Assembly: GCA_029288035.1 (NCBI GenBank)
Contig: JARFPZ010000613.1
Coordinates: 1-32,143 of the forward strand
Direction of reading: 5' to 3'
DNA length: 32,143 bases
Source: Desulfosarcina sp.
GTDB lineage: Bacteria; Desulfobacterota; Desulfobacteria; Desulfobacterales; JAFDCJ01
Positions 17,235 through 24,892 of the stretch are shown here, in pieces. A program made the translations under genes and the position numbers. A model generated the notes under the pieces. It saw only the letters and a list, made by a program, of their open reading frames with translations, was not told where the DNA came from and did no database searches. Positions within the stretch are counted from its first letter, which is position 1, and each line of letters begins with the position of its first letter.

Positions 17235-17465
17235 TCATTCTATGATTTCAAGGACGTGTCGTTTTCTTGCTTTTCCTGAAGCCGCGCTTAAAATGGTTCG
17301 GATTGCCTGGGCGGTTCTACCCTGTCTGCCGATAATTTTTCCCATATCCTTTTTTGCAACCCTAAGTTCCAATACAGTGGTGTGTTTGCCTTCAACTACA
17401 CTAACTTCCACCTTATTCGGGAAATCAACCAGTGCCCGCGCAATGTAACTGATCAGATCTTTCAT
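17235..17465 (-). CDS. khpA: KH-domain RNA-binding protein KhpA
   Basis: 76 residues from ATG 17465, with AAAGGAGG about 7 bases upstream; the track's start at 17498 is earlier than the ribosome site. It is a single type II KH domain: [52 protein letters not shown] with the GxxG loop (GRQG). KhpA (YlqC) binds RNA, often with KhpB/Jag, and affects cell-division and translation genes. In most bacteria it sits between rpsP and rimM; here neither neighbour is present, so it is relocated. The gene is convergent with the cold-shock gene. Confidence 0.9.
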   Translation of the reverse strand: MKDLISYIARALVDFPNKVEVSVVEGKHTTVLELRVAKKDMGKIIGRQGRTAQAIRTILSAASGKARKRHVLEIIE

Positions 17466-17895
17466 CACTTTGCCTCCTTTGGGAGTTTTCAGTATCAAAT
17501 ATGGATCAGCTTGCTTTTCAAATTAACAAAGGCAACTCGGCTGCCGATATTTCTTACCTGATCTGTAATTTTTTTTCCAATTGCACGCCCTACAAAAAAA
17601 AGAATTTTTTTGCGTAATCCTTGGATTTCCGGTAATTAAAGTATTAAAGGTTGAGTTTAGCATTCAATTCTATTCGTATCAGATAGTTGTTCTGAAGTTA
17701 AGCATTTTTTTCTCGCTGGTATTTAGCTCAACTAAAGAAATAGGAATCTACCTGTTCGTCTGAGGATTTATACCCGAAGAAGATCGACATGTATGCGGGT
17801 AACCGTTTCACCGGTCATGTTTGTACGTGTTTCTGTCTTTGACAAATGATGGGATTCTGGGGGGCAGAAAAAGAATAGACGATTGGTTATTAAAG
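17466..17895. other. AT-rich intergenic region
   Basis: About 430 bases upstream of khpA. It has long A/T runs and a short minus-strand open stretch without a start. No RNA gene, repeat or terminator was recognised; it presumably contains the khpA promoter. Confidence 0.35.
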
Positions 17896-18099
17896 TTAAA
17901 TCAATCTTATGGTTTTAATTCGATTTGTTTTCCGCCGGATAACACCTTTACGTCGATCACTATGAGATCTTCTCTCCGGAATATGCAAACTATATGAAAA
18001 GGTTCTGCGATCAAAACCGATTCTTCTACCACCCTTATCCCTTAATAGTATCTGATCTTCGGAATTTTCAATATCAATTTTATAATGTGTATCTGCCAT
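17896..18099 (-). CDS. Small basic Arg-rich protein, unknown function
   Basis: 67 residues. The C-terminal half carries repeated arginine pairs in a regular pattern: GGRRIGFDRRTFSY, IPERRSHSDRRKGVIRRK. Similar GFDRR...IPERR...DRR strings occur in small hypothetical proteins of deltaproteobacteria, from memory and unverified. The patterned composition argues against a shadow ORF. The spaced DRR motifs suggest nucleic-acid or nucleotide binding, but this is inference. The ribosome site is weak. The gene stands alone between khpA and the sigma-54 activator, all on the minus strand. Confidence 0.6.
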   Translation of the reverse strand: MADTHYKIDIENSEDQILLRDKGGRRIGFDRRTFSYSLHIPERRSHSDRRKGVIRRKTNRIKTIRLI

Positions 18100-18549
18100 G
18101 ACAATCTCGTAAATGGAAATATTTAGATATTTAAATTGGCCCTGAAAGGATCATCACTGTCAGGCTGAATCCTCTTTTTTTGAGAAAGCCGTAAGAGATC
18201 ACTCGGCTCCTATGATCTTTTTGAACTATAAGCAGCATAAATTATGCCAGGGGACCAATAGTCTGAATTTAAGGAACAACAGAAACCGGATAATTTTATT
18301 TTATAAATAATTACAAAATGATAAGTGAAATAATTATCGAATTCAGAAAAAGATAAACTCTATTTTGAGATATTTCGAGAGGTGCTGCTATGAAAAAGAA
18401 GTAATGTTATTATGAAGTGGGTGAAATATTCATCCGTTGGAAGATCGTGTCGATTAAATTTAGAGATCGACCAGGCGGCGGGGCACTAAACCTTTATAGT
18501 TTGGCTTGCAGCAACGCTTCCAGCGAAAGGAATGCATGCTGACTCACTA
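18100..18549. other. Intergenic region with an interrupted mini-ORF
   Basis: Between the small basic protein and the sigma-54 activator. On the plus strand, a GAGAGG-preceded ATG at 18390 opens MKKK and meets TAA at 18402-18404. The same frame then stays open to 18542. A small hairpin CTAAAC...GTTTGG lies near 18487-18505. Neither is recognised. Confidence 0.3.
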
Positions 18550-19581
18550 TTAGAAATTATTCAGGGGGGTTAGTTCTAATTCCTTTATTTTTGTAAGCAG
18601 CGTCTTGTAACTTACTTTTAAAATTTGAGTAGCACGGGTGCGGTTCCAGCCGGTTTTTTCAAGTACATAAGAGATGACATCTTTTTCGACCTGATCCGCT
18701 ACTTGCTTTTTAAACTTTTTGAGTGACAAATCCGAAAGATCCAGTTGCTGACCATTTAGTCCCGAAAATTTGATAAATTTGGGGTTATTACTTACTTGTT
18801 TTTTGTCGTCGTCGATATTTTGGCGGTGATTGGTAATAGGAATCATCGTATCAATACTTTCTTCCCCTTCACCAAGAACAATTATCCGTCTGAGCACATT
18901 TTGCAGTTCTCGCACATTTCCTGGCCAATGGTATGCTATCAGCTTATCCATCAAATTTTTATTGATGTTCAACGGCTGACTGGCCTTTAATTGTGAAACG
19001 TATTGTTCTGTATAATATGAGATCAATGGTGCGATATCTTCCGGCCTTTTACGCAAAGGATCAATATATATACTTGCCATGCTTATTCTATAGTATAGAT
19101 CTTCCCTAAATTTTCCTGCTTTTAGATCTTCAGCCAGATCATGGTTGGTGGCAGCAATGACCCAAGCATTGCTTTTAACTGTTCTCTCAGAACCTAGTGG
19201 AATAAATTCGCCATCTTGCAGCGCGTGCAAAAGCTTCGCTTGAAGGGATAAGGACATGTCGCCTATTTCATCTAAAAACAATACGCCGCGGTTTGCCTGT
19301 TCGAATTTACCTCGCATTTTACGCTGTGCTCCGGTAAATGCCCCCCGTTCATATCCGAACATCTCACTTTCTAACAAGGTATCGGGCAATGCAGCACAGT
19401 TCACTTTAACAAAAGGACCTCCGTTTCGGTCGGATTTTTCATACAGTGTCTTAACGACCAGTTCTTTTCCGACGCCGGTATCACCGAAAACCACTGTGTT
19501 TAATTCGGTATCAGCTATTCGTTGAATCAAATCTCGAACACGAGCTATATTGGTGCTAACGCCTATCAGATTACTTTCCAT
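18550..19581 (-). CDS. Sigma-54-dependent activator without N-terminal sensory domain
   Basis: 343 residues. It begins directly with the AAA+ central domain: Walker A GDTGVGKE (33-40), the sigma-54 contact loop GAFTGA (80-85), Walker B VLFLDEIGD (~100-108), and the sensor/arginine region REDLYYRIS. PWHPGNVRELQ-like HWPGNVRELQN ends the domain at about 220. A Fis-type helix-turn-helix closes the protein (WNRTRATQILKVSYKTLLTKI). Such proteins use ATP hydrolysis to open sigma-54 promoter complexes. No receiver, GAF or PAS domain is present, an architecture like PspF. Control must therefore come from a partner protein or from expression level. It lies 72 bases downstream of the yvcK pseudogene on the same strand. 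Target promoters are unknown. Confidence 0.9.
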   Translation of the reverse strand: MESNLIGVSTNIARVRDLIQRIADTELNTVVFGDTGVGKELVVKTLYEKSDRNGGPFVKVNCAALPDTLLESEMFGYERGAFTGAQRKMRGKFEQANRGVLFLDEIGDMSLSLQAKLLHALQDGEFIPLGSERTVKSNAWVIAATNHDLAEDLKAGKFREDLYYRISMASIYIDPLRKRPEDIAPLISYYTEQYVSQLKASQPLNINKNLMDKLIAYHWPGNVRELQNVLRRIIVLGEGEESIDTMIPITNHRQNIDDDKKQVSNNPKFIKFSGLNGQQLDLSDLSLKKFKKQVADQVEKDVISYVLEKTGWNRTRATQILKVSYKTLLTKIKELELTPLNNF

Positions 19582-19653
19582 GTTTTTAGACTTATAATTT
19601 AACTAGTTGAGTTAATATGTCCTGAGCAAGCAGTTATGTGTATCCGTCAATAA

Positions 19654-20790
19654 TTATATGTCACTGTAATTGCCATCGGAGCATTCAGCGATTCTTGGCA
19701 ATGCTTTCACACTTTTATACATAATCGGCTTTTTGGTGGAATCCTTTAGAGCAAATTCCCTCAGAAAGGGGTCGTTTGTCATATTTTCGCGCTCAAATAA
19801 GTCTTCTTTGGAGATGATTGCTTGAATCAGAGATGCTAATTTTTTCGAATTGTGACGTACCATATCATCTGAAGAATCCAACAGATCGTCGGTATATATC
19901 CGGCGATTGCTTATTTGTTTTTCCAATGCTTCTATTTCAACAAATTCAGACTTTTTTGCGAAATATTTTTTTAAGAGTCTGATATTTGGTCTTTTATTGT
20001 TAAGTATGATTCCATCGACTTGCCTGCCAAGATATATTTAAACTTTTTTTATAAAATCCTGTCCTTTGAAATTATGTGTTTCGCCGAATTTGGTCATGAT
20101 GTTTAAAATATAAAAAATTCTAGCGGTTGTGCTTTGAATTGCTTCTTTAATTCCCGGTACTATGAGACTTGCAATAATACTTGTAAATAAATCACCGGGT
20201 CCTATAAGAATAACGTCAGAATCTTTTATTGATTCAATTACAGGAGGATAAGCTAAAATTGAACCGTTATGGTGAGGAACTAAAAATAGATCCTTGATGG
20301 GCTCCCGGTGCGACTTTTGTGGTATATCAATCGCCGACTCTCCATAAATCCGGCTTCCGTCAACCAACTCGGCGACTAAAGTGGCTTTATTGGTGGTTGC
20401 CGGCAAGACGCGACCGGATACTTCAAGAATTTCAGCTAAAGTTCGTATGGCCGCTGGGAAACTACCTGTGTATCTTGAAAGCATCGTAATCAGCATGTTG
20501 CCGGCTTTGTGACCGCGCATGCGCTGGTCACCTTTCAGCGTTTTCAGCATGATTTTTTTTGCAACATCCCTTAAGGGAGAAAGTGCGATCGCACATTTGA
20601 GAATATCACCGGGAGGCAAGACACCGAGTTCGTCTCTCAATCTGCCGGTGCTGCCGCCGTTATCTGCCATTGAGGCGATAGCGGTAATTTCTACGTTTTT
20701 TAGGTCTCGCAATCCTGATAGAAGTGTGTATTGACCACTCCCTCCACCAAAGGTCAAAATTTTAAGCGCCCCATTTCTAACCAGGTACAT
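19654..20790 (-). pseudogene. yvcK: YvcK/CofD-like gluconeogenesis factor, split by an in-frame TAA
   Basis: The track lists two ORFs, 20038-20790 (250 codons) and 19654-19926. They are in one frame, and I read the gap between them as continuous coding sequence broken only by TAA at 20040-20038. Before the stop: ILTFGGGSGQYTLLSGL, MADNGGSTGRLRDELGVLPP, GHKAGNMLI, LPATTNKATLVAEL and VILIGPGDLFTSIIASLIVPG. After it: IYLGRQVDGIILNNKRP, where family members have a similar glycine/asparagine block. The tail RIYTDDLLDSSDDMVRHNSKKLASLI also looks native. The whole would be about 378 residues. YvcK proteins bind UDP-sugar and affect cell-wall and gluconeogenic growth. A single G-to-T change (GAA to TAA) explains the break; a sequencing error is possible. 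Confidence 0.8.
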
Positions 20791-20999
20791 TTCATAAATT
20801 CCTATCTGTTTATTCTAAAACCAACATGCTCGTGATTGGATTATTTTCAGATTAATTCTGACAATTGGAGTCAAAAAAATTAATGATCTATGAGGATGGT
20901 GACCCCTTGAAAATCTATCGGTTTTAACGGCAAAATCCTTAAGATAAATTTAAGCAAACAGTTTTATTTTGCGTCTTTGTGCGAATTAATCAGTTTTTG

Positions 21000-21698
21000 T
21001 CAGGTTAGAAAAAAAGGCAAAAAAAGATGTCGCAAGTCTTTCAGGGATTTTTCGATGGCATGGGGCAGGCTTTTTGCGAAGTTGTCCAATATGACAATTG
21101 CATTAATTGATGAATCGCTAATAGAGGTGGATCGAAGACGGTTGGCAATAGCTACATTGATGATTTGCATGTTACGATAGATTTTGGTCAGGCCTTCAAG
21201 TTCAAGCTTAGCGGGACGACCTTCCATTGTTAAAAAATATTGTGCCAATAAATACATCGATGTGGCCCGAAACAGGGTCTCCTCGTTGCTTGAAAGGGGC
21301 AAATGAAATCGGCCCATCGCCTTAAAAAAGGCAGTATGTGGACAACCGCAAGTTGCGATGACCAAACCCATCATCGAACTGATAGCTTTTTGGGCGGTTG
21401 TATATTGGGTGATTTGTCGTTCCTGGGTTATGACATCCACCCAAATTTTGTCATATGAGATCAGACCGTTAAATTTCAGCACGATATTGACGATGTTGGC
21501 CGCCAAGGGACAGTGAGGATCTGTGCCGACATCAAGCGGGCAATGCGGGCATTGATGAAAATTTAGTTTGGTCCACTCCGGAAGGGATTGGGGAATATTG
21601 CCCGTAAGTTCCAGATTAAGCGGATTCAGCTCCAATTTAAATTCTTCACTGGAGCTATCTGGGAATCTGAAACAATACTCAATTACGATCGTATTCAT
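21000..21698 (-). CDS. Conserved hypothetical with CPHC/CGC cysteine motifs
   Basis: 232 residues. Residues 1-45 are beta-rich (IEYCFRF...FKLELNPLNLEL). A cysteine cluster follows, HQCPHCPLDVGTDPHCPLAANI (Cys50, 53, 63), and Cys117 and Cys119 lie in the segment ATCGCPHTAFFKAMGRFHLPL. These conserved-looking cysteines suggest a metal site. The C-terminal half is helical (EETLFRATSMYLLAQYF). It resembles the DUF6901-type family seen in Desulfobacterota, but I cannot confirm this. There is no signal peptide, so it is probably cytosolic. No clear ribosome site precedes ATG 21698. Function is unknown. It lies between yvcK and tRNA-Arg on the same strand. Confidence 0.75.
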   Translation of the reverse strand: MNTIVIEYCFRFPDSSSEEFKLELNPLNLELTGNIPQSLPEWTKLNFHQCPHCPLDVGTDPHCPLAANIVNIVLKFNGLISYDKIWVDVITQERQITQYTTAQKAISSMMGLVIATCGCPHTAFFKAMGRFHLPLSSNEETLFRATSMYLLAQYFLTMEGRPAKLELEGLTKIYRNMQIINVAIANRLRSTSISDSSINAIVILDNFAKSLPHAIEKSLKDLRHLFLPFFLT

Positions 21699-21741
21699 TA
21701 TTGCCGATACGCCCGAAATGCAAACATACGGAGGTTATTTC

Positions 21742-21817
21742 TGGTGCCCCCGGCAAGAATCGAACTTGCGGCACATGGATTAGGAATCCATTGCTCTATC
21801 CACTGAGCTACGGGGGC
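21742..21817 (-). tRNA. tRNA-Arg (anticodon CCT)
   Basis: The reverse complement GCCCCCGTAGCTCAGTGG... folds as a cloverleaf: acceptor GCCCCCG/CGGGGGC, D arm GCTC...GAGC, anticodon arm ATGGA-TTCCTAA-TCCAT giving CCT (reads AGG), and T arm GCAAGTTCGATTCTTGC. Discriminator A is followed by an encoded CCA. The total is 76 bases. Its 3' end faces the conserved hypothetical gene, away from the GC-rich transporter block. Confidence 0.96.
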
Positions 21818-22353
21818 ATCAATAATTAATCTCCGGCGATTAAGATTCAATTACGAGATTATGCCTGTCGAAAACCGATCTTGCTTTATGATCAGATACC
21901 ATCATTGCAACTCTTTTATGATACCACATGTTTCTGACGGCAGTTCACTTGAATTTGTGAAACAGGCTTACACCAAATCCAACCGGTATGCAAGCGCTCT
22001 TCCAGGATTTATCAAATCGGTTAACCTGCTCACTTGCATCTTAAGGTGACAGGGTAGGGCAGTGCGCAAGCCTAAAAAACATCGTGTTAACAGAATCCCT
22101 TGCGGATATTATTTTCCTCCAACATGGGAATATAAATTAGTTTATCGCCTTTTGGCGGATTCTGCTGAGTGTCTAATACTTATATACGTATTGATGCTGA
22201 CCACTTCCGGTTATTCGTAGTGATTGTTGTCTCGGATTCTATATCCCATTTCTTGCATGAGATAAGTTGCGCTCCACAATGAATGGTGTCCGCCAGTTTT
22301 TGCTAAAGGTAATCGTATAGTTGCCGATACATCTACAGGAGGAAAGATACGAT
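21818..22353. other. Intergenic region, no convincing gene
   Basis: The 536 bases between tRNA-Arg(CCT) and the ribbon-helix-helix gene hold only a 62-codon ORF (21861-22049) without a ribosome site or recognisable composition. No integrase, att repeat or terminator was found. Confidence 0.35.
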
Positions 22354-22506
22354 ATGGGAAAAAGAAAGATGTATAACACAACTTTGGATGCTGATCTGAT
22401 TAAGCACATTAGGATACTTGCGGCACAATTAGAAAAACGACATAATGATCTAATTGAGGAGGCGATACGAGATTTACTCAAAAAATACAAACTCCAGGAC
22501 AAGTAA
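22354..22506 (+). CDS. Ribbon-helix-helix small protein, orphan antitoxin or regulator
   Basis: 50 residues from ATG 22354 (MGKRKMYNTTLDADLIKHI); ACAGGAGG lies about 11 bases upstream. The track's start at 22321 precedes that site. MYNTTLDADLIKHIRILAAQLEKRHNDLIEEAIRDLLKKYK matches a CopG/MetJ/Arc ribbon-helix-helix. A short beta strand (MYNTTLD) is followed by two helices joined by KRHN. Such proteins dimerise and bind operators, often as type II antitoxins. No toxin gene follows within 350 bases, so it is either a lone regulator or the survivor of a lost pair. A second, decayed antitoxin lies at 30472, so the two bracket the transporter block. Confidence 0.65.
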   Translation: MGKRKMYNTTLDADLIKHIRILAAQLEKRHNDLIEEAIRDLLKKYKLQDK

Positions 22507-22865
22507 AAAGCTTACATCGGAGAAGGTCTGAAACCATAGAAACACAGCCTCCGAAACCTCAGAAAAATGTTCATCGAAAGTTGACCCGTAGAAACCTGAT
22601 AATTTAACAAATTCACAATCATTTCAGATAATCGATAAGTTTTCGTTGCTATCTTACCGTATAAAACTTTCCTTTACTCTCCTTTCCAATACAAGAAATT
22701 AAGATCAAGGCTTTTGAAATGCGAAGCAAGGTCATTCGACCCTGTTTTTCTATATTTTGCAAAAATTTTGGTGTTGACACGAAAACCTTTTTACCCTATT
22801 GAGCTCCTTAAGAAGCCATTCCCCATCTCTCTGCAAAGCCTACAAAACAAGGAAAAGGAGTCGCT
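22507..22865. other. Upstream region of the transporter operon
   Basis: 359 AT-rich bases without an ORF. Base composition shifts sharply to GC-rich at the start of the next gene. The only recognisable signal is the TTGACA-containing promoter candidate at 22774. Confidence 0.4.
22774..22802 (+). promoter_or_regulatory. Candidate sigma-70 promoter of the peptide transporter operon
   Basis: A consensus TTGACA (22774-22779) is followed by a 17-base spacer and TATTGA (22797-22802), a weak -10. The binding-protein start is 64 bases downstream with a good AAGGAG site. The -35 is perfect, but the -10 matches only three bases, so an activator may be needed. Confidence 0.45.
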
Positions 22866-24716
22866 ATGAAAACAAAAACTGTGCTGCTATTCTGCCTGTT
22901 GTTTGTGGTGTGGTCCGCTGTGGCCACGGCCGAGGTAAAAAACCCCGACACTCTCATTGAGGCATTGGCCCTCAACCAGGAATCGCTAGACCCATACTTT
23001 CAGTATGACATCACCTCCAACGAGCCGGTCAAGAACGTTTACGAGAACCTGCTGGCATGGGAGGGCGAAAGCGTAACGGAGTACAAACCGCATCTTGCCA
23101 CCCAGGTTCCGTCGCAGGAAAACGGACTGATCAGCGCCGACGGTCGGGTATACACCTTTCCGATACGCAAAAACGTTAAATTTCATAACGGCAACAGCCT
23201 GACGCCGGAAGACGTTGAATACACCTATGAACGGGCCATGATTTTCGACCGGGCCGGCGGCCCTTCGTGGATGATTTTGGAACCGCTTACCGGCTATTCC
23301 ACCATTGAATCGATCGTGGAGGCTGAAGGTGGTGTGCCCTACCCGAAGATGTTTGATAAAGACGGCAATCTGGCGGACCCGGCCTACAAGGATATTCTGG
23401 TCAAAGTCTTTGAAAAATATGTGGATCCGTCCGTGGAAGTTAACGGCGACAACGTGATTATCACCCTTAAGACCCCTTATGCGCCCTTTCTGAGCCAACT
23501 GCCCCAGGGCGCGGGCTGGTTTTCCATCCTGGACAAGGAATGGTGTATCGAACAGGGGGCCTGGGACGGCAAGGCAGACACCTGGTGGCGGTACCACGAT
23601 CCCAAAGCCGAAAAGGACCCCCTTTATAGCAAGATGAACGGCACCGGCCCGTACAAGCTGGTCAAATGGGACAATGGTGTGGAACTCGTCCTGGAGCGGT
23701 TTGAAGGTTATTGGGGAGAAAAACCCCAGGCCAAGTACGTCAAAATTCTCACGATGCCCGAGTGGAGCACCCGCAAGGCCGCTTTATTGGCCGGTGACGT
23801 GGACATGGCGATTGTCGATCCCCAGTATTTAAGCCAGGTGGAAGGCCAGCCCGGAATCCGGGTGCACAAAAAGCTCGATCAGCTGTCGGTTTACATGCTC
23901 TTTTTCAATCAGACCATCGAGACCGAAGGCGGCAACCGTTACGTGGGTTCCGGCAAACTGGATGGGCAGGGCGTGCCGCCTGATTTTTTTGCCGACATCC
24001 ATGTGCGTAAGGCATTTTCCCACCTCTACAACGATGCGGTCATCATCAACGACGTTCAGGGCGGCCACGCTATTGCCGCTTACGGCCCGGTAGTCAAGCC
24101 CCTGCTGGGATACACGGCCAAGGAGCCCGGATACAACCACAGTATGGAAAAAGCCGCCGAGGAATTCAAACTGGCCTTTGACGGGAAGCTATGGGAAAAT
24201 GGCTTCAAGCTTGTGGCGGCCTATGCGACCGGTCGAATGGTGGACAAGGCGGTCTTGGATTTAATCGCCTACAATGCCCGCAAGCTCAACCCCAAGTTCA
24301 AGGTGGAATCGCAGAGCTTTGCCTGGTCTACCCTGCTGTCCGATTATTTAAAGGGCGTCTATCCCATGTGGATATTGGAGTGGAACGCCGACTATCCGGA
24401 TCCGCACAACATGGCATACCCCATTCTGCATCCCACGGGGTTTTACGGTTCGGCCCTCGGCGCCGCCTACCATGAGTGGGCCAACAAACACCTTGCACCG
24501 CTGTTGGAGCAGGGGGTTTCCGAGTTCGATCCGCAGAAACGCAAAGATTTGTATCGGGAGATCTGCAAGCGGGCCGAAGAAAACGCGGTCATCGTGTTCC
24601 TTTATCAGCCGACGCGGGTGCACGTGGAACGCGAATGGGTCAAGGGCTGGTTCAACAACGCCATTACCGAGAGCACCGGCAGGCACTTTTACCTGCTGAG
24701 AAAATCGGCGGACTAA
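22866..24716 (+). CDS. Peptide ABC transporter substrate-binding protein (SBP_bac_5 family)
   Basis: 616 residues, somewhat longer than DppA/OppA (~535). A Sec signal peptide (VLLFCLLFVVWSAVATA) precedes the mature start. Family-5 binding-protein features are ESLDPYFQYDITSNEPVKNVYENLLAW, DGRVYTFPIRKNVKFHNGNSLTPEDVEYTYERAM, NGTGPYKLVKWDNG and FADIHVRKAFSHLYNDAVI. It captures the substrate (peptide, or sometimes nickel or oligosaccharide) in the periplasm and delivers it to the permease pair downstream. AAGGAG precedes the ATG at good spacing. It is first in an operon with two permeases and two ATPases. A 176-base gap with hairpins separates it from the permease. GC content is visibly above the flanking genes. 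Confidence 0.93.
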   Translation: MKTKTVLLFCLLFVVWSAVATAEVKNPDTLIEALALNQESLDPYFQYDITSNEPVKNVYENLLAWEGESVTEYKPHLATQVPSQENGLISADGRVYTFPIRKNVKFHNGNSLTPEDVEYTYERAMIFDRAGGPSWMILEPLTGYSTIESIVEAEGGVPYPKMFDKDGNLADPAYKDILVKVFEKYVDPSVEVNGDNVIITLKTPYAPFLSQLPQGAGWFSILDKEWCIEQGAWDGKADTWWRYHDPKAEKDPLYSKMNGTGPYKLVKWDNGVELVLERFEGYWGEKPQAKYVKILTMPEWSTRKAALLAGDVDMAIVDPQYLSQVEGQPGIRVHKKLDQLSVYMLFFNQTIETEGGNRYVGSGKLDGQGVPPDFFADIHVRKAFSHLYNDAVIINDVQGGHAIAAYGPVVKPLLGYTAKEPGYNHSMEKAAEEFKLAFDGKLWENGFKLVAAYATGRMVDKAVLDLIAYNARKLNPKFKVESQSFAWSTLLSDYLKGVYPMWILEWNADYPDPHNMAYPILHPTGFYGSALGAAYHEWANKHLAPLLEQGVSEFDPQKRKDLYREICKRAEENAVIVFLYQPTRVHVEREWVKGWFNNAITESTGRHFYLLRKSAD

Positions 24717-24752
24717 TTGCATACATTTGTAATTATGGGAGCACTAAAGGTG

Positions 24753-24867
24753 GCGACCACTACCTGCGCCAATGCCGCATAACATCAAATCAGCGACCAT
24801 CAGCAGAGCATGGCTCCGGCCCCTTCGAGGCCCCCTTGATCCCCGGCGCTGATAGTGGTCGCTGATT
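24753..24867 (+). repeat. Competing inverted repeats between binding-protein and permease genes
   Basis: AATCAGCGACCA (24788-24799) plus TCAGC (24800-24804) pair with GCTGA (24848-24852) and TGGTCGCTGATT (24856-24867), with TAG bulged, to make a strong stem over a 43-base loop. An earlier copy, GCGACCACTA (24753-24762), can pair instead with TAGTGGTCGC (24853-24862). The two pairings exclude each other. Position after the binding-protein gene suggests REP-like stabilisation of its mRNA or partial termination, giving more binding protein than permease. This is inference. Confidence 0.7.
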
Positions 24868-24892
24868 CAAGGCTCAAAGACGGAAAACATCT

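Noticed and set aside
21742-21817. tRNA-Arg(CCT) as the integration site of the GC-rich block
   Set aside because: The tRNA 3' end points toward lower coordinates, away from the block, and no integrase or copy of the tRNA end was seen on the far side.
21861-22049. 62-codon plus-strand ORF after tRNA-Arg(CCT)
   Set aside because: No ribosome site, no hydrophobic or domain pattern, and no neighbour to support it.
22986-23597. 203-codon minus-strand ORF and other long antisense ORFs in 22986-30275
   Set aside because: They are antisense shadows that arise from the high GC content of the transporter and peptidase genes; none shows a family motif.
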